In this document: one piece after another, positions 16,971 through 25,580 of the stretch
Numbering within the stretch: position 1 is the stretch's first letter
Layout of the letters: each line of letters begins with the position of its first letter
Assembly: GCF_014203355.1 (NCBI RefSeq)
Contig: NZ_JACHIR010000002.1
Coordinates: 620,001 to 684,000 of the forward strand
Length of the DNA: 64,000 nucleotides
DNA from: Kutzneria kofuensis
Lineage (GTDB): Bacteria > Actinomycetota > Actinomycetes > Mycobacteriales > Pseudonocardiaceae
Direction of reading: 5' to 3'
Translations under genes and position numbers: made by a program
Notes under the pieces: generated by a model
Told to the model about the DNA's origin: nothing
Database searches by the model: none
Seen by the model: only the letters and a program-made list of their open reading frames with translations

Positions 16971-16978
16971 TTCCGTTC

Positions 16979-18538
16979 ATGCGGGAGACAACTGGACGAC
17001 GGCTCACATTGGCCGAGCAACATGAGCAGTACACGGCTCGGTACTCGCGGCGCGCGCTGTTCCGCGCCGGCGCGGTCGGCGGCGCGGCGCTGGCGGTGGG
17101 CGGCGTGCTGCCCGCGACCAGCTCGGCCGCCCCGACCGTCACGGTCAAGGACAAGGTCGCCGGCTCGGCGCTGCGCCCGTTCGGCCGCCACATCGCCTTC
17201 GGCGCCGACCCGTCGCAGCAGGTGGTCGTGTCCTGGCAGGTGCCGGCCGCCGTGACCGCGCCGTTCATCCGGATCGGCACCAGCCCGACCGAACTCGGCT
17301 CGGCGATCGCCGCCGAGGTGCGGACGCTGACCAGCCAGTTGTCCTGGCAGAAACCCGTCGAGGACGAGCCGCTGGTCAAGCCGAAGACCGTGGTGCAGTA
17401 CTACCTGCACGCCCGGCTGGACCACCTCGTGCCGGACACCACCTACTACTACGTGGTGGGCCACCAGGGTTACGACCCGGCCGGCAAGCTCGACGGCGTC
17501 GCCACCTTCCGCACGGCGCCGGCCGTCGGCCGGGGCGCCGGCTTCGGTTTCACCGCGTTCGGCGACCAGGGCGTCGGCTACAACGCCACGGCGACCACCA
17601 CCCTGATCGCCGGCCTCACTCCCGCGTTCCACCTGCACATGGGTGATCTCAGCTACGCCAACTCCAGCGGCGGCGGGGACACCACCGACGAGTACGACGC
17701 CCGCATCTGGGACTCGTTCTTCCAGCAGAACGAGGCGGCCGCCGCGCAGATCCCGTGGATGATGGCGATCGGCAACCACGAGATGGAGCCGTGGTACGCC
17801 GCCGACGGCTACGGCGGCGTCCGGGCCCGGTTCACCATGCCGGACAACGCCTGGAGCGGGTCGACCGGCATCTACTCGTGGCGGTACCAGAACGTCGGCC
17901 TGATCAGCCTGGACGGCAACGACGTCTGCTACAACACGCCGGCGAACCTGGACTACACCAAGGGAAAGCAGCTCAGCTGGCTGAAGGCCACGCTGAAGGC
18001 GATGCGGGCCGACGCCACCATCGACTTCATCGTGGTGTACTTCCACCAGTGCGCCTACTCGACGTGCCAGGACAACGGCGCCGAGCTCGGCGCGCAGCAG
18101 AAGTGGACGCCGCTGTTCGACCAGTACAAGGTGGACCTGGTTCTCAACGGGCACAACCACATCTACGAGCGCACCGACCCGATCCGCGCCGGCAAGGCCA
18201 CCCGGAAGCTGGCCTCCGGGGACACCGTCACGCCGGCCAAGGACGGCACGACCTACGTGGTGGCGGGCGGCGGGGGCGGCGGGCTGTACAAGTTCCCGGG
18301 CTCCGACACGTACATGGGGCACGAGACGAGCAACGACAGCCCGCAGCCGATGAAGGTGTCCGATGAGGACGGTCACGACAAGACCGTCAAGGTGACGTGG
18401 TCCCGCGTGCGCTACACCGGCTACTGCCTGGTCGCCGTCGACGTCGTCCCGGCGACGGCGACCACGCCGGCCCGCATGACGGTCAGGTCGCTGACCGAGG
18501 ACGGCACCGCCGTCGACCAGTTCACCGTGCAGCGCTAG
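16979..18538 (+). CDS. Tat-exported purple acid phosphatase / metallophosphoesterase
   Basis: 519-residue phosphoesterase. A twin-arginine signal (SRRALFRAGAVGGAALAVGG, residues 23-42) predicts folded export. An N-terminal fibronectin-like domain (about 60-180) has QQVVVSWQVP and TTYYYVVG. The metallophosphatase domain has FTAFGDQG, HMGDLSYAN, AIGNHEMEPW, VYFHQCAYS and GHNHIYERT, giving the Asp/Asn/His metal ligands of purple acid phosphatases. It releases phosphate from organic esters outside the cell. No ribosome site precedes the ATG, which fits the leaderless promoter. Confidence 0.93.
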   Translation: MRETTGRRLTLAEQHEQYTARYSRRALFRAGAVGGAALAVGGVLPATSSAAPTVTVKDKVAGSALRPFGRHIAFGADPSQQVVVSWQVPAAVTAPFIRIGTSPTELGSAIAAEVRTLTSQLSWQKPVEDEPLVKPKTVVQYYLHARLDHLVPDTTYYYVVGHQGYDPAGKLDGVATFRTAPAVGRGAGFGFTAFGDQGVGYNATATTTLIAGLTPAFHLHMGDLSYANSSGGGDTTDEYDARIWDSFFQQNEAAAAQIPWMMAIGNHEMEPWYAADGYGGVRARFTMPDNAWSGSTGIYSWRYQNVGLISLDGNDVCYNTPANLDYTKGKQLSWLKATLKAMRADATIDFIVVYFHQCAYSTCQDNGAELGAQQKWTPLFDQYKVDLVLNGHNHIYERTDPIRAGKATRKLASGDTVTPAKDGTTYVVAGGGGGGLYKFPGSDTYMGHETSNDSPQPMKVSDEDGHDKTVKVTWSRVRYTGYCLVAVDVVPATATTPARMTVRSLTEDGTAVDQFTVQR

Positions 18539-18556
18539 CCGATCACCCTGGTGAGC

Positions 18557-18593
18557 TCCGGCAGGCCCTCGGCTCCGGCCACGGCCTGCCGGA
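18557..18593. terminator. Hairpin between convergent genes
   Basis: An 11-bp perfect stem TCCGGCAGGCC (18557-18567) / GGCCTGCCGGA (18583-18593) lies between the phosphatase stop (18538) and the aldo/keto reductase stop (18631). No T-run follows. It probably serves as a bidirectional terminator. Confidence 0.5.
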
Positions 18594-18630
18594 CAACGGC
18601 CTCGCCTTGTCCCCCAACGACGTCGTCACG

Positions 18631-19491
18631 TCACGCCCCGATCGCGTCGAGCTCGGCGACGACGTCCTTGGCCAGCCGCAGGTCGCCGGCCGCGATGTTC
18701 TCCCGCAGGTGCGCCACCGAAGACGTGCCCGGGATGACCGCGATCGCCGGGGACCGCTGCAGCAGCCAGGCCAGCGCCACCTGCTGCCGCGAGGCCCCCA
18801 GCCGCTTGGCGACCGCCGTCAGGGCGTCCGACTGCAGCGGCGAGAAGCCGCCCAGCGGGAAGAACGGCACGAAGGCGATGTTCTCCTGCTCGCACTGGTT
18901 CAGCAGCTCCTCGTGGCGGCGGTCGACGATGTTGTAGAGGTTCTGCACCGTGACCACCGGCGCTATCGACTGTGCCTCCTTGAGCTGCCTGGCGTTCACG
19001 CCGCTCAGCCCCAGGTGCCGGATCAGGCCCTGCTCCCGCAGCTCCGCCAGCGCCCCGAACTGGTCCGTGATCGGGTCGTCGTCCGACTCGTCGTGGCCGG
19101 CCACCCGCAGGTTCACCACGTCCAGCGCGTCCAGGCCGAGGTTGCGGAGGTTGTCGTGCACCTGCGCCTTCAGGTCCGCCGGGTGCAGCGACGGCAGCCA
19201 ACTCCCGTCCGCCCCTCGCCTGGCCCCCACCTTCGTCACGATGTGCAGGCCGTGCGCGTACGGGTGCAGGGCCTCCTTGATCAGCTCGTTCGTCACCGCC
19301 GGGCCGTAGAAGTCCGCCGTGTCGATGTGGGTGATGCCCGCCGCCACCACCGCTCGCAGCACCTCCAGCGCCACGTCCCGGTCCCTCGGTGGCCCGAACA
19401 CGTGCGGCCCCGCCAGCTGCATCGCGCCGTACCCCATGCGGGTCAGCGTCAGTCCCGCCGCCGGCGTGATCGTCCCGCCCCCAAGGCTCAT
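18631..19491 (-). CDS. Aldo/keto reductase
   Basis: 286-residue NADPH-dependent oxidoreductase. MGYGAMQLAGP at the start, catalytic Asp/Tyr in GITHIDTADFYGP, Lys in HIVTKVG, GLSGVNARQLKEAQSIAPVVTVQNLYN, and the NADP-binding tail VIPGTSSVAHLRENIAA are all in place. ATG 19491 (MSLGGG) follows GAGGGAACG; in-frame sequence upstream is not family-like. It lies downstream of the nSTAND gene by 115 bases, same strand. Substrate unknown. Confidence 0.92.
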   Translation of the reverse strand: MSLGGGTITPAAGLTLTRMGYGAMQLAGPHVFGPPRDRDVALEVLRAVVAAGITHIDTADFYGPAVTNELIKEALHPYAHGLHIVTKVGARRGADGSWLPSLHPADLKAQVHDNLRNLGLDALDVVNLRVAGHDESDDDPITDQFGALAELREQGLIRHLGLSGVNARQLKEAQSIAPVVTVQNLYNIVDRRHEELLNQCEQENIAFVPFFPLGGFSPLQSDALTAVAKRLGASRQQVALAWLLQRSPAIAVIPGTSSVAHLRENIAAGDLRLAKDVVAELDAIGA

Positions 19492-19606
19492 CTTTCGTTC
19501 CCTCTCTCCGTGCCGGCCGCACCCCGCGGCCATCTGACCACCAGCCTGCGGCGACGGGAGCGGCGATGGATGCACCCCGCCTTTCCTGGGAGTGGGAGGG
19601 CTAGCC

Positions 19607-22600
19607 TCAGTGCGAACAGGGCTCCGGCACATCCATCGACGGGAAGAAGCTCCCCCACGGCGCCCACTTGTCGCGCGGAAGGGCCGACTTGCTCACGGCG
19701 GCGCAGATCTGGGTGGTGGCGGCGTCCGGATCCAGGCCGCGGGTCTCCACACCGGATCCGCCGACCACGGTGAGCCGCCCGTCCGAGGTGAAGGACACCA
19801 GCCGCGCCGACCTGTCGCTCAGGCCGGGAATCGACGCGAACTCGCTGGGCGCGGCGGGGTTGCCGACGTCCCAGACGATGGCAGTGTCGTCGCCCTGCCG
19901 GGCCGCGAGACGTTTGCCGTCAGGGCTGAACGCCACCGGCCCCGAGGTGATCACGTCACTGGTCACCTCGCCGATCTTGGTCAGCGCACCGCTCGGCCCC
20001 TTCCGGAACAACGACAAGGTGCTGGCGCCGTCGGTGTGGCGCAAGCCGGCGAACAGGCGGCCGTCCGGAGACACCCCGATGTCGTCGAGCTCGGGGACCG
20101 CCTTCGTTTCGAGCGGCTGCACCGCCTGGCCGGACCGGGCCGCCTTGAGATCCCAGATCTTCCACGGATCGTCCGGCACGGACGTGAAGTCGTCCTTGCC
20201 GGTCCTCATCGACTCGGAGACCGGGATCGTGATCAACGTGCTGCCGTCCGCGGAGAACTGCCGGGCCCGGACGGCCTCCGGCAGCACGGCCATCGGCTGG
20301 CTCGCGGTCGGGTCGGTGACGTCCCACAGCCAGGTGCGCAGGTCGATCTTGCTGGTGATGGTCTTGCCGGTCGTGTCGGTGCCGCTGCCGTGCTCCCCCG
20401 CGCTGCTGATCGCGAGCACCCGGCTGTCCGGGGTGAAGGCCACCACGACCCCGGTGTCGGTCGGGTAGCTCCGGACCACCTTCGGGTTGCGAACGTCGCT
20501 GATGTCCCACAGTTCGACTACGTTGGCGTAGTTGTCGCCCTGTCGGACCACAGCCAGGTGACTGCCGTCGCCGGACAGCGCGAAGTCGTCCCGCACCAGG
20601 TAGCGCGAAAGATCATCCGCCGGCGGCTCGGGCAGCACCACCTCCGGGTCGCCGGTTCGGGACGAGGCCACACGGATCGTGCGTCCCAGCTGGTAGGCAT
20701 ACAGGGTCGAGGTCGAGTTCAGTGCCGGTGACAAGATCGGCTCCGTTTCGCCGATCCCGAACGCGATCCGGTCGGCCGCGGTGCTCGCGGCGAGCAGCAG
20801 CCCGCGCGTTCGGGGCGTGGGGTCGAGCCGGTACACCGCCACGGCCAACTCCGCCGCGAGCTCGCGATTTCCCAGCGCGACGGTGGGAATCCGATCGATC
20901 ACGTTCTGGACAGTGGCGTCATCGCGTTGCTGGGCCACGGTCTGCTGGGTGATCAGGGAGTACGCCGTGGTGCCGGACAAGGCCACCAACAGCACCACCA
21001 GCAGGGCGATGAACCGGCGCTGGCGCCGCGCCTGACGCTTGGCGGCCAGCAGCTCCTGCTGGCACACGTCCACGCTGCGGTCGAAGAAGGCACGCTCGCG
21101 GTGTGACAGCGAAGGCGTGCGGGACTTGACCCAGTCACGGGCCAACTCCAGGCGGGCGCCGCGGTAGAGGGCGCCGTCGTCACGGTTGAGGGAATCCCAG
21201 ATCTCGGCGGCCTCGGTGAGCTGACGGTGGGCGCGGAGGCCGTCGCGGTCCTCGGTGAGCCACTCGCGCAGCCGGGGCCAGTGGCTGATCAGGGCCTCGT
21301 GGGCGATGTCGACGCTGTCCCGGTCGACGGTGACCAGCCGGGCGTCGACGAGGGCGGTGAGCACCTCGTCGAGGCCGTCGACGTGGTCGAGTTCGGCGCG
21401 GTCGACGCGGCGGCGGGTGTCCTCGGTGCCGTCGCCGAGGGCGGTGAGACGAAGGAACACCTGGCGGGCAACGGCTTGCTGCTCGGCACTCAGCCCGATG
21501 TAGACGGACTCGGCGGTGCGGCTGAGAGCGTGGCTGATGCCTCCGGCCGCGTCGTAGCCGGCGGCGGTGAGGGTGATGCCCTGCCGGCGTCGCCACGTCT
21601 CGAGCAGGGCATGGGACATCAGGGGCAGCACACCGGGCTGGTTGGTGGCCTCGGAGACGAGCCGCGTGACCAGCGCGGTCTCGACGGTGTAGCCGAGGTC
21701 GGCGGCGGGCTTGGTGATCGCCACCCGCAGCTCGTCGGCGGTCATCGCGCCGACCAGGACCGGGCCCTCGCCGAGGACCCCGCGCAGCTGCGGATACTGC
21801 AGGCAGTGACCGAAGAAGTCGGCACGGACCCCCAGCACCAGCCGGGCGCTGCTGGTCGGCGCGGAGGCGACGTGCAGCAGGGCGGTGATGAACGCCAGGC
21901 GCTCGTCCTCGTCGGCGCAGAGGGTGAAGACCTCCTCGAACTGGTCGACGATGATCAGCGCGTCCCGGCTGGCCGGCTGGTCGGCGAGCACCTGCCGGAG
22001 CCGCAGGTGCAGCGCGGTCGGGTCGGCCCGCAGCTCCGTCCGCATCTCGGTGACCGAGGCGGCAGTCAGGCGGGACAGTCCTAGGGCGCACTCGTCGAAC
22101 GGGTGCGGGCCGGGCGTGAAGACGACGGTCGGCTGCGGGCCGAGGCCGTCGATGCCGTCACGCAGACCGGCCGCGGCGAGGCCGGCACGCAGCAGCGAGG
22201 ACTTACCCGCGCCCGAAGCGCCGAACACCACGACCAGCCGCCGGTCGAGGATCTGATTCGACAAATGCGCCAGCAACGCGCCGCGGCCGTGGAATCGGGC
22301 GGCGTCCTCGATCTGGAACGCCGACAATCCCGGATAAGGCGCCTGGCCGTTGTCCGCGTCGGCGGGAGCCTCTTGCACATCCGCCACCGCGCGCCACTTC
22401 TGCTCCCATTCCGCCAAGTCACCGCCGCACGCGTCGACATACGCGAGTGTCACGGCAAGCGAGGGAAGCTTGCGGCCGCCGGCCGCTTCCGACAACACGG
22501 CCACGGAATAGTGCGCTTTGACGCTGAGCTGCCGATAGACCGGGCTGCCGGCCGATTCCCGCAGTTTGCGCAGATCGGCGGCGAACCGCAACAGCGGCGT

Positions 22601-22636
22601 GTCGCCCGGGTCGAGCGGCCGCTCGCTTCGTGGCAT
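19607..22636 (-). CDS. HTH-nSTAND NTPase with WD40-like C-terminus
   Basis: 1,009-residue signal-transduction ATPase. Residues 1-85: XRE-like HTH (VAVLSEAAGGRKLPSLAVTLAYVDACGGD). Residues about 100-450: nSTAND1 NTPase, Walker A GASGAGKS (139-146), Walker B IIVDQFEEVF, sensor region GVRADFFGHC and the winged-helix EAL…SHWPRLREWL. One transmembrane helix near residue 555 (RRFIALLVVLLVALSGTTAYSL). The remainder is a beta-propeller-like repeat region (FTPDSRVLAISSAG, FSADGSTLITIP, VSPDGRLFAGL, FSPDGKRLAARQGDDTAIVWDV). ATG 22636 has AAGGGGGG upstream. Role unknown; relatives are implicated in signalling and immunity. Confidence 0.9.
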   Translation of the reverse strand: MPRSERPLDPGDTPLLRFAADLRKLRESAGSPVYRQLSVKAHYSVAVLSEAAGGRKLPSLAVTLAYVDACGGDLAEWEQKWRAVADVQEAPADADNGQAPYPGLSAFQIEDAARFHGRGALLAHLSNQILDRRLVVVFGASGAGKSSLLRAGLAAAGLRDGIDGLGPQPTVVFTPGPHPFDECALGLSRLTAASVTEMRTELRADPTALHLRLRQVLADQPASRDALIIVDQFEEVFTLCADEDERLAFITALLHVASAPTSSARLVLGVRADFFGHCLQYPQLRGVLGEGPVLVGAMTADELRVAITKPAADLGYTVETALVTRLVSEATNQPGVLPLMSHALLETWRRRQGITLTAAGYDAAGGISHALSRTAESVYIGLSAEQQAVARQVFLRLTALGDGTEDTRRRVDRAELDHVDGLDEVLTALVDARLVTVDRDSVDIAHEALISHWPRLREWLTEDRDGLRAHRQLTEAAEIWDSLNRDDGALYRGARLELARDWVKSRTPSLSHRERAFFDRSVDVCQQELLAAKRQARRQRRFIALLVVLLVALSGTTAYSLITQQTVAQQRDDATVQNVIDRIPTVALGNRELAAELAVAVYRLDPTPRTRGLLLAASTAADRIAFGIGETEPILSPALNSTSTLYAYQLGRTIRVASSRTGDPEVVLPEPPADDLSRYLVRDDFALSGDGSHLAVVRQGDNYANVVELWDISDVRNPKVVRSYPTDTGVVVAFTPDSRVLAISSAGEHGSGTDTTGKTITSKIDLRTWLWDVTDPTASQPMAVLPEAVRARQFSADGSTLITIPVSESMRTGKDDFTSVPDDPWKIWDLKAARSGQAVQPLETKAVPELDDIGVSPDGRLFAGLRHTDGASTLSLFRKGPSGALTKIGEVTSDVITSGPVAFSPDGKRLAARQGDDTAIVWDVGNPAAPSEFASIPGLSDRSARLVSFTSDGRLTVVGGSGVETRGLDPDAATTQICAAVSKSALPRDKWAPWGSFFPSMDVPEPCSH

Positions 22637-22709
22637 GGCCAAGCACCCCCCTTGTTCGTCGCCCTCGATCGTTGAACAGGAGGCGTTTGTCTGGCAAATC
22701 ACCCGCGAA

Positions 22710-22737
22710 GCCGAACAAACTCGGGGAGCCGAACAAA
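22710..22737. repeat. Direct repeat in TetR promoter region
   Basis: GCCGAACAAA occurs at 22710-22719 and 22728-22737, 18 bases start to start, between the divergent nSTAND and TetR genes. Spacing near two helical turns suggests a regulator-binding site; the regulator is unknown. Confidence 0.4.
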
Positions 22738-22755
22738 GCCGATAGACTCGGTCCC

Positions 22756-23331
22756 GTGCCGAAGATCAGCGCGCCGACCGTCGCCGAACACCGGGCGCAG
22801 CGGCTGCGCGCGCTGCTCGAAGCCGCCCGGGAGCTCGTCGCCGCGCAGGGGGCCGAGGCGCTGACGCTGTCCGCCCTCGCCGCCCAGGTCGGCCTGTCCC
22901 GGCCCAGCCTCTACGAGTACTTCCGCTCCCGTGACGACCTCGTCGCCGCCATGGTCGAGGACGAACTCCCCCGCTGGATAACCGAGCTGGAGGCCGAGAT
23001 CCACCGGCACGCCGACCCGGCCGACCGGATCACCGCCTTCGTCCGCACCCAGCTGCGCATGCTCGCCGACGGCCGGCACTCCGCTCTTGTCGTGCTCGCC
23101 GGCCACGCCCTCGGCCCCGCCGCCCAGGAGCGGATCATGGCCGAGCACTCCCGCCTGTTCGCGCCGCTGGTCACCGCCCTTACCAACCTCGGCGTGGACC
23201 AGCCCGAGCTGCGGGCCCGTCTGATCCAGGGCATCGTCACCGCCGCCAGTCCCCTGCTCGGCGCCGACGAACTCGCCAACCGCCGCGTCATCGACGCCGC
23301 CACCCGGCAGGTTCTGCACGGCCTGGCCTGA
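22756..23331 (+). CDS. TetR-family transcriptional regulator
   Basis: 191-residue repressor. HTH at about residues 15-60 (ALLEAARELVAAQGAEALTLSALAAQVGLSR, then PSLYEYFRSRDDLVAAMV); C-terminal all-helical ligand domain of the TetR_C-33-like kind (FVRTQLRMLADGRHSALVVLAGHAL). GTG 22756 is chosen, as the residues before it do not resemble the family. Divergent from nSTAND; converges with the secreted GNAT-like gene 6 bases later. Target not evident. Confidence 0.88.
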   Translation: MPKISAPTVAEHRAQRLRALLEAARELVAAQGAEALTLSALAAQVGLSRPSLYEYFRSRDDLVAAMVEDELPRWITELEAEIHRHADPADRITAFVRTQLRMLADGRHSALVVLAGHALGPAAQERIMAEHSRLFAPLVTALTNLGVDQPELRARLIQGIVTAASPLLGADELANRRVIDAATRQVLHGLA

Positions 23332-23336
23332 CGACG

Positions 23337-24170
23337 TCAGGAGAACGTGGTCCAGGTGTCGACGGTGCGGAAGTGCAGGGCGTCGAGGATGGGCCGGGTG
23401 CTGGGGTCGGCCGGAGCGACGGCCAGGTCGGCGCCGTGGGTGAAGGCGTCGCGGAGGGCGGCGGAGGTGGCGAGGACGTCGTAGCCGTGACCGGCGTATT
23501 CGGGCCGCGTGAACAGATAGACGGGGAGGACGGTGTCGCCGCTGCGGACGCCGAGGGCGGAAGCCACCTGCTTGCCGTCGACGTACACCAGGTACGGGCT
23601 GGCGGTCGGCGAGTCGAAGACTTCGGGGATGAACTGGTTGCGCACGCTGTCCGTGGGAACGCCAGTGGCGGCGACCGCGATGTCGAGGAACGTGGCGGCG
23701 GCGGAGCCGTCGACGCGGCGAATGATGACGCCGGCCGGCGAGCCGATCAGGGGCCGGTAGTCCGAGGCCGGCAGCGCGGTGAGGTCGCGGTGGTCCACTG
23801 TGTTCAGCCCGTGCCGGGCGGCGACGTCGTCGGCGGAGACGGTCCCGCGCACGCGAATGACCCACGGTCGGTGGAAGGACGGCATTTCGGCGGCGAATTT
23901 CGCCATTCGGTCACGGTCGGGGTGACTGGAGACCGCGAACACGCCGTTGGCCCGCGCCTGAGCGAATCCGCTGACCATCAAAGCGCTGCCGCCCGAGCTC
24001 TTCACGACCGCCTGCGGTTGGACGGAAATCAATTCCGCGGTGGCCCGGAACCAGCCGGCGTTGGCCCGGTCGGCGAGATCGGAACCGGACGCGGCGAACG
24101 CCGTCTGCGCGGTCGACAACAGGGCAAATCCGGCGGCCAGGCCGGCCTTGACCACAGCTCTGCGCTTCAT
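23337..24170 (-). CDS. Exported GNAT-fold protein
   Basis: 277-residue protein with a clear N-terminal export signal (basic start KRRAVVKAG, hydrophobic core LAAGFALLSTAQTAF, cleavage near A-F-A-A-S). The C-terminal half resembles a GNAT acetyltransferase: TASPYLVYVDGKQVASALGV strands, YLFTRPEYAGHGYDVLATSAALRDAF in the acetyl-CoA-binding position, and ILDALHFRTVDTWTTF as final strand. Acetyl-CoA is not normally found outside the cell, so an exported GNAT is odd; it may bind another ligand. Export is read from sequence, fold by pattern. Confidence 0.65.
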   Translation of the reverse strand: MKRRAVVKAGLAAGFALLSTAQTAFAASGSDLADRANAGWFRATAELISVQPQAVVKSSGGSALMVSGFAQARANGVFAVSSHPDRDRMAKFAAEMPSFHRPWVIRVRGTVSADDVAARHGLNTVDHRDLTALPASDYRPLIGSPAGVIIRRVDGSAAATFLDIAVAATGVPTDSVRNQFIPEVFDSPTASPYLVYVDGKQVASALGVRSGDTVLPVYLFTRPEYAGHGYDVLATSAALRDAFTHGADLAVAPADPSTRPILDALHFRTVDTWTTFS

Positions 24171-24377
24171 GGCACGACTCCTTCGAGGGAAACTCCGAGC
24201 CCGACGCTAACGGGAGCGGTCACGGCCGGCCAGGAGATGGGACGCGTGAGGTTGTCTCAGCTACCCCTTTGGCCGGGCCGGTGACACCCGTTACCGGAAG
24301 TCCGGCCACGGCGGGCCGGATCACCCCGGCGAGTCCGCCACGGCGGGCCGCGACGCCGGGCGTATGCTCCCGCCCCG

Positions 24378-24902
24378 ATGGACCCGTTAGATCCCGAGCC
24401 CCCTGGCGGCGACCCGCACCGGCACGACCGGCTGCTGGTCTGGGCGGCGACCGCCGGCGCACTGGCCTGCTCGGCGCTGATCTTCCTGACGACCAACTCG
24501 TTCGAGCCCGAGCCGGTCGCCGAGCCGGCGCCCGCGACGAACACGGCGTTCCCGCTCGCGGCGTCGTCGACGATCACCACCACGACGACCACTACCACTA
24601 CCACCACCACGGCGCCGTCGACGACAACGACGCCCCCACCGCCGGTGACGACGACCACGCGGCGCACCACGACCACCCGCGTCACGACAACAACGACGTC
24701 GACGCGCCGGACGACAACGACCACACCCGCGCCGACAACGACCCGCCGGTGCCCAGTGTCCACGTGGCGGCGCGACACCGCCTACGACGGCGGCTCGGTC
24801 GTCGCCTACGGCGGCCATCTCTGGGTGGCGAAGTGGTGGAACTACAACGCCATCCCCGGTGCCAACGCCGAAGGCGTGTGGGAGTTCGCGCGGGACTGCT
24901 AG
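24378..24902 (+). CDS. Membrane-tethered chitin-binding (ChtBD3/CBM5-12-like) protein
   Basis: 174-residue cell-surface protein. Short cytosolic head (residues 1-18), one transmembrane helix (about 19-38, LLVWAATAGALACSALIFL), a stalk of about 75 residues that is almost entirely Thr with Pro, Ser and Arg, and a C-terminal module with C…STWRRDTAYDGGSVVAYGGHLWVAKWWN…PG…GVWEFARDC. The exposed Trp/Tyr pattern and bracketing Cys pair match type 3 chitin-binding or carbohydrate-binding modules. No catalytic domain is attached, so it likely acts as an anchor or lectin. It overlaps the convergent gene by 4 bases. Confidence 0.8.
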   Translation: MDPLDPEPPGGDPHRHDRLLVWAATAGALACSALIFLTTNSFEPEPVAEPAPATNTAFPLAASSTITTTTTTTTTTTTAPSTTTTPPPPVTTTTRRTTTTRVTTTTTSTRRTTTTTPAPTTTRRCPVSTWRRDTAYDGGSVVAYGGHLWVAKWWNYNAIPGANAEGVWEFARDC

Positions 24903-25504
24903 GGGCGCAGGCGGTCCATGGCCGTGGTCCGGCCGGTGAGCAGGAGCAGCAACGCGTCGATCGGGCCGCGGATCTCGTCCGGTCCGTCGCCGACGCTCCA
25001 CGTCACGTCCGTGGCGACCAGGCGCGTGCCGGCGAACCGCCGGGCGGCCCAGAACGGCCAGCCCGTCTGCCACACCCGGTTCGCGCCGTCCACGGCGGCG
25101 TCGGCCGGCATGGAATGCTGACGGCCCAACGGGATCGCGATGTCCTGCACGTGCACCAGGACGTCGAAGAGGATGTTGCGGTACGTCGTGACGACGGGCA
25201 GTCGGCGCGACGCCGCATGCTCGCGCAGCTCGGCGACCAGGTCGGCGCCGGGCCGCGACGCGTGCCGCACGGCCATGTCGTGGTTGAGCTTGTTGAACCG
25301 GCCGAGGGCCCGCACCGCCCCGACCAGCATCCGGCCGGGCCCCGGGTGCTGCGGCGCGAGCACCACGTGCGCGGCGACGTCCCGGATGCGCCAGCCGGCG
25401 CACAGCGAGGGGCGGTCCCAGTCCGGTTCGGCGATCGACTCCAGCAGGTCGGCCAGATACCGCCGCTCCTGCTCCACGACCTGCCAGCTGCGCTCGCGGT
25501 CCAC
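24899..25504 (-). CDS. Mycothiol-dependent maleylpyruvate isomerase-family (DinB-fold) protein
   Basis: 201-residue protein of the TIGR03083/MDMPI-N family. The DinB-like four-helix bundle carries WRIRDVAAHVVLAP and HVQDIAIPLGR, whose His residues are candidate metal ligands, with PSLCAGW preceding. Members include mycothiol S-transferases, but many are uncharacterised. GTG 25504 has GGGGAGG upstream. It is divergent from a MarR gene with a 29-bp operator between, so it is probably the MarR target. Confidence 0.82.
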   Translation of the reverse strand: MDRERSWQVVEQERRYLADLLESIAEPDWDRPSLCAGWRIRDVAAHVVLAPQHPGPGRMLVGAVRALGRFNKLNHDMAVRHASRPGADLVAELREHAASRRLPVVTTYRNILFDVLVHVQDIAIPLGRQHSMPADAAVDGANRVWQTGWPFWAARRFAGTRLVATDVTWSVGDGPDEIRGPIDALLLLLTGRTTAMDRLRP

Positions 25505-25530
25505 CCCGGGCCTCCCCGTATCATTGGTAC

Positions 25531-25559
25531 GAGACTCTGACCAAATTAGTCAGCGTCTC
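25531..25559. promoter_or_regulatory. 29-bp palindromic operator in the MarR intergenic region
   Basis: GAGAC and CTGAC are mirrored by GTCAG and GTCTC around an AT-rich centre (CAAATTA). The dyad is perfect except for one position. It lies between the divergent mycothiol-enzyme-like gene (start 25504) and MarR gene (start 25581), overlapping both promoters. Autoregulation by the MarR protein is inferred. Confidence 0.75.
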
Positions 25560-25580
25560 TGACCATGTCAAGGAGGCTCC

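Noticed and set aside
24300-24355. Near-direct repeat CCACGGCGGGCCG upstream of the chitin-binding protein
   Set aside because: Two copies only, in GC-rich DNA where such matches arise by composition; spacing gives no operator logic.
24570-24760. Thr-codon repeats as a microsatellite or recombination site
   Set aside because: The repetition is explained by the Thr-rich stalk of the tethered chitin-binding protein; codons vary (ACC, ACG, ACA, ACT) rather than being one unit.
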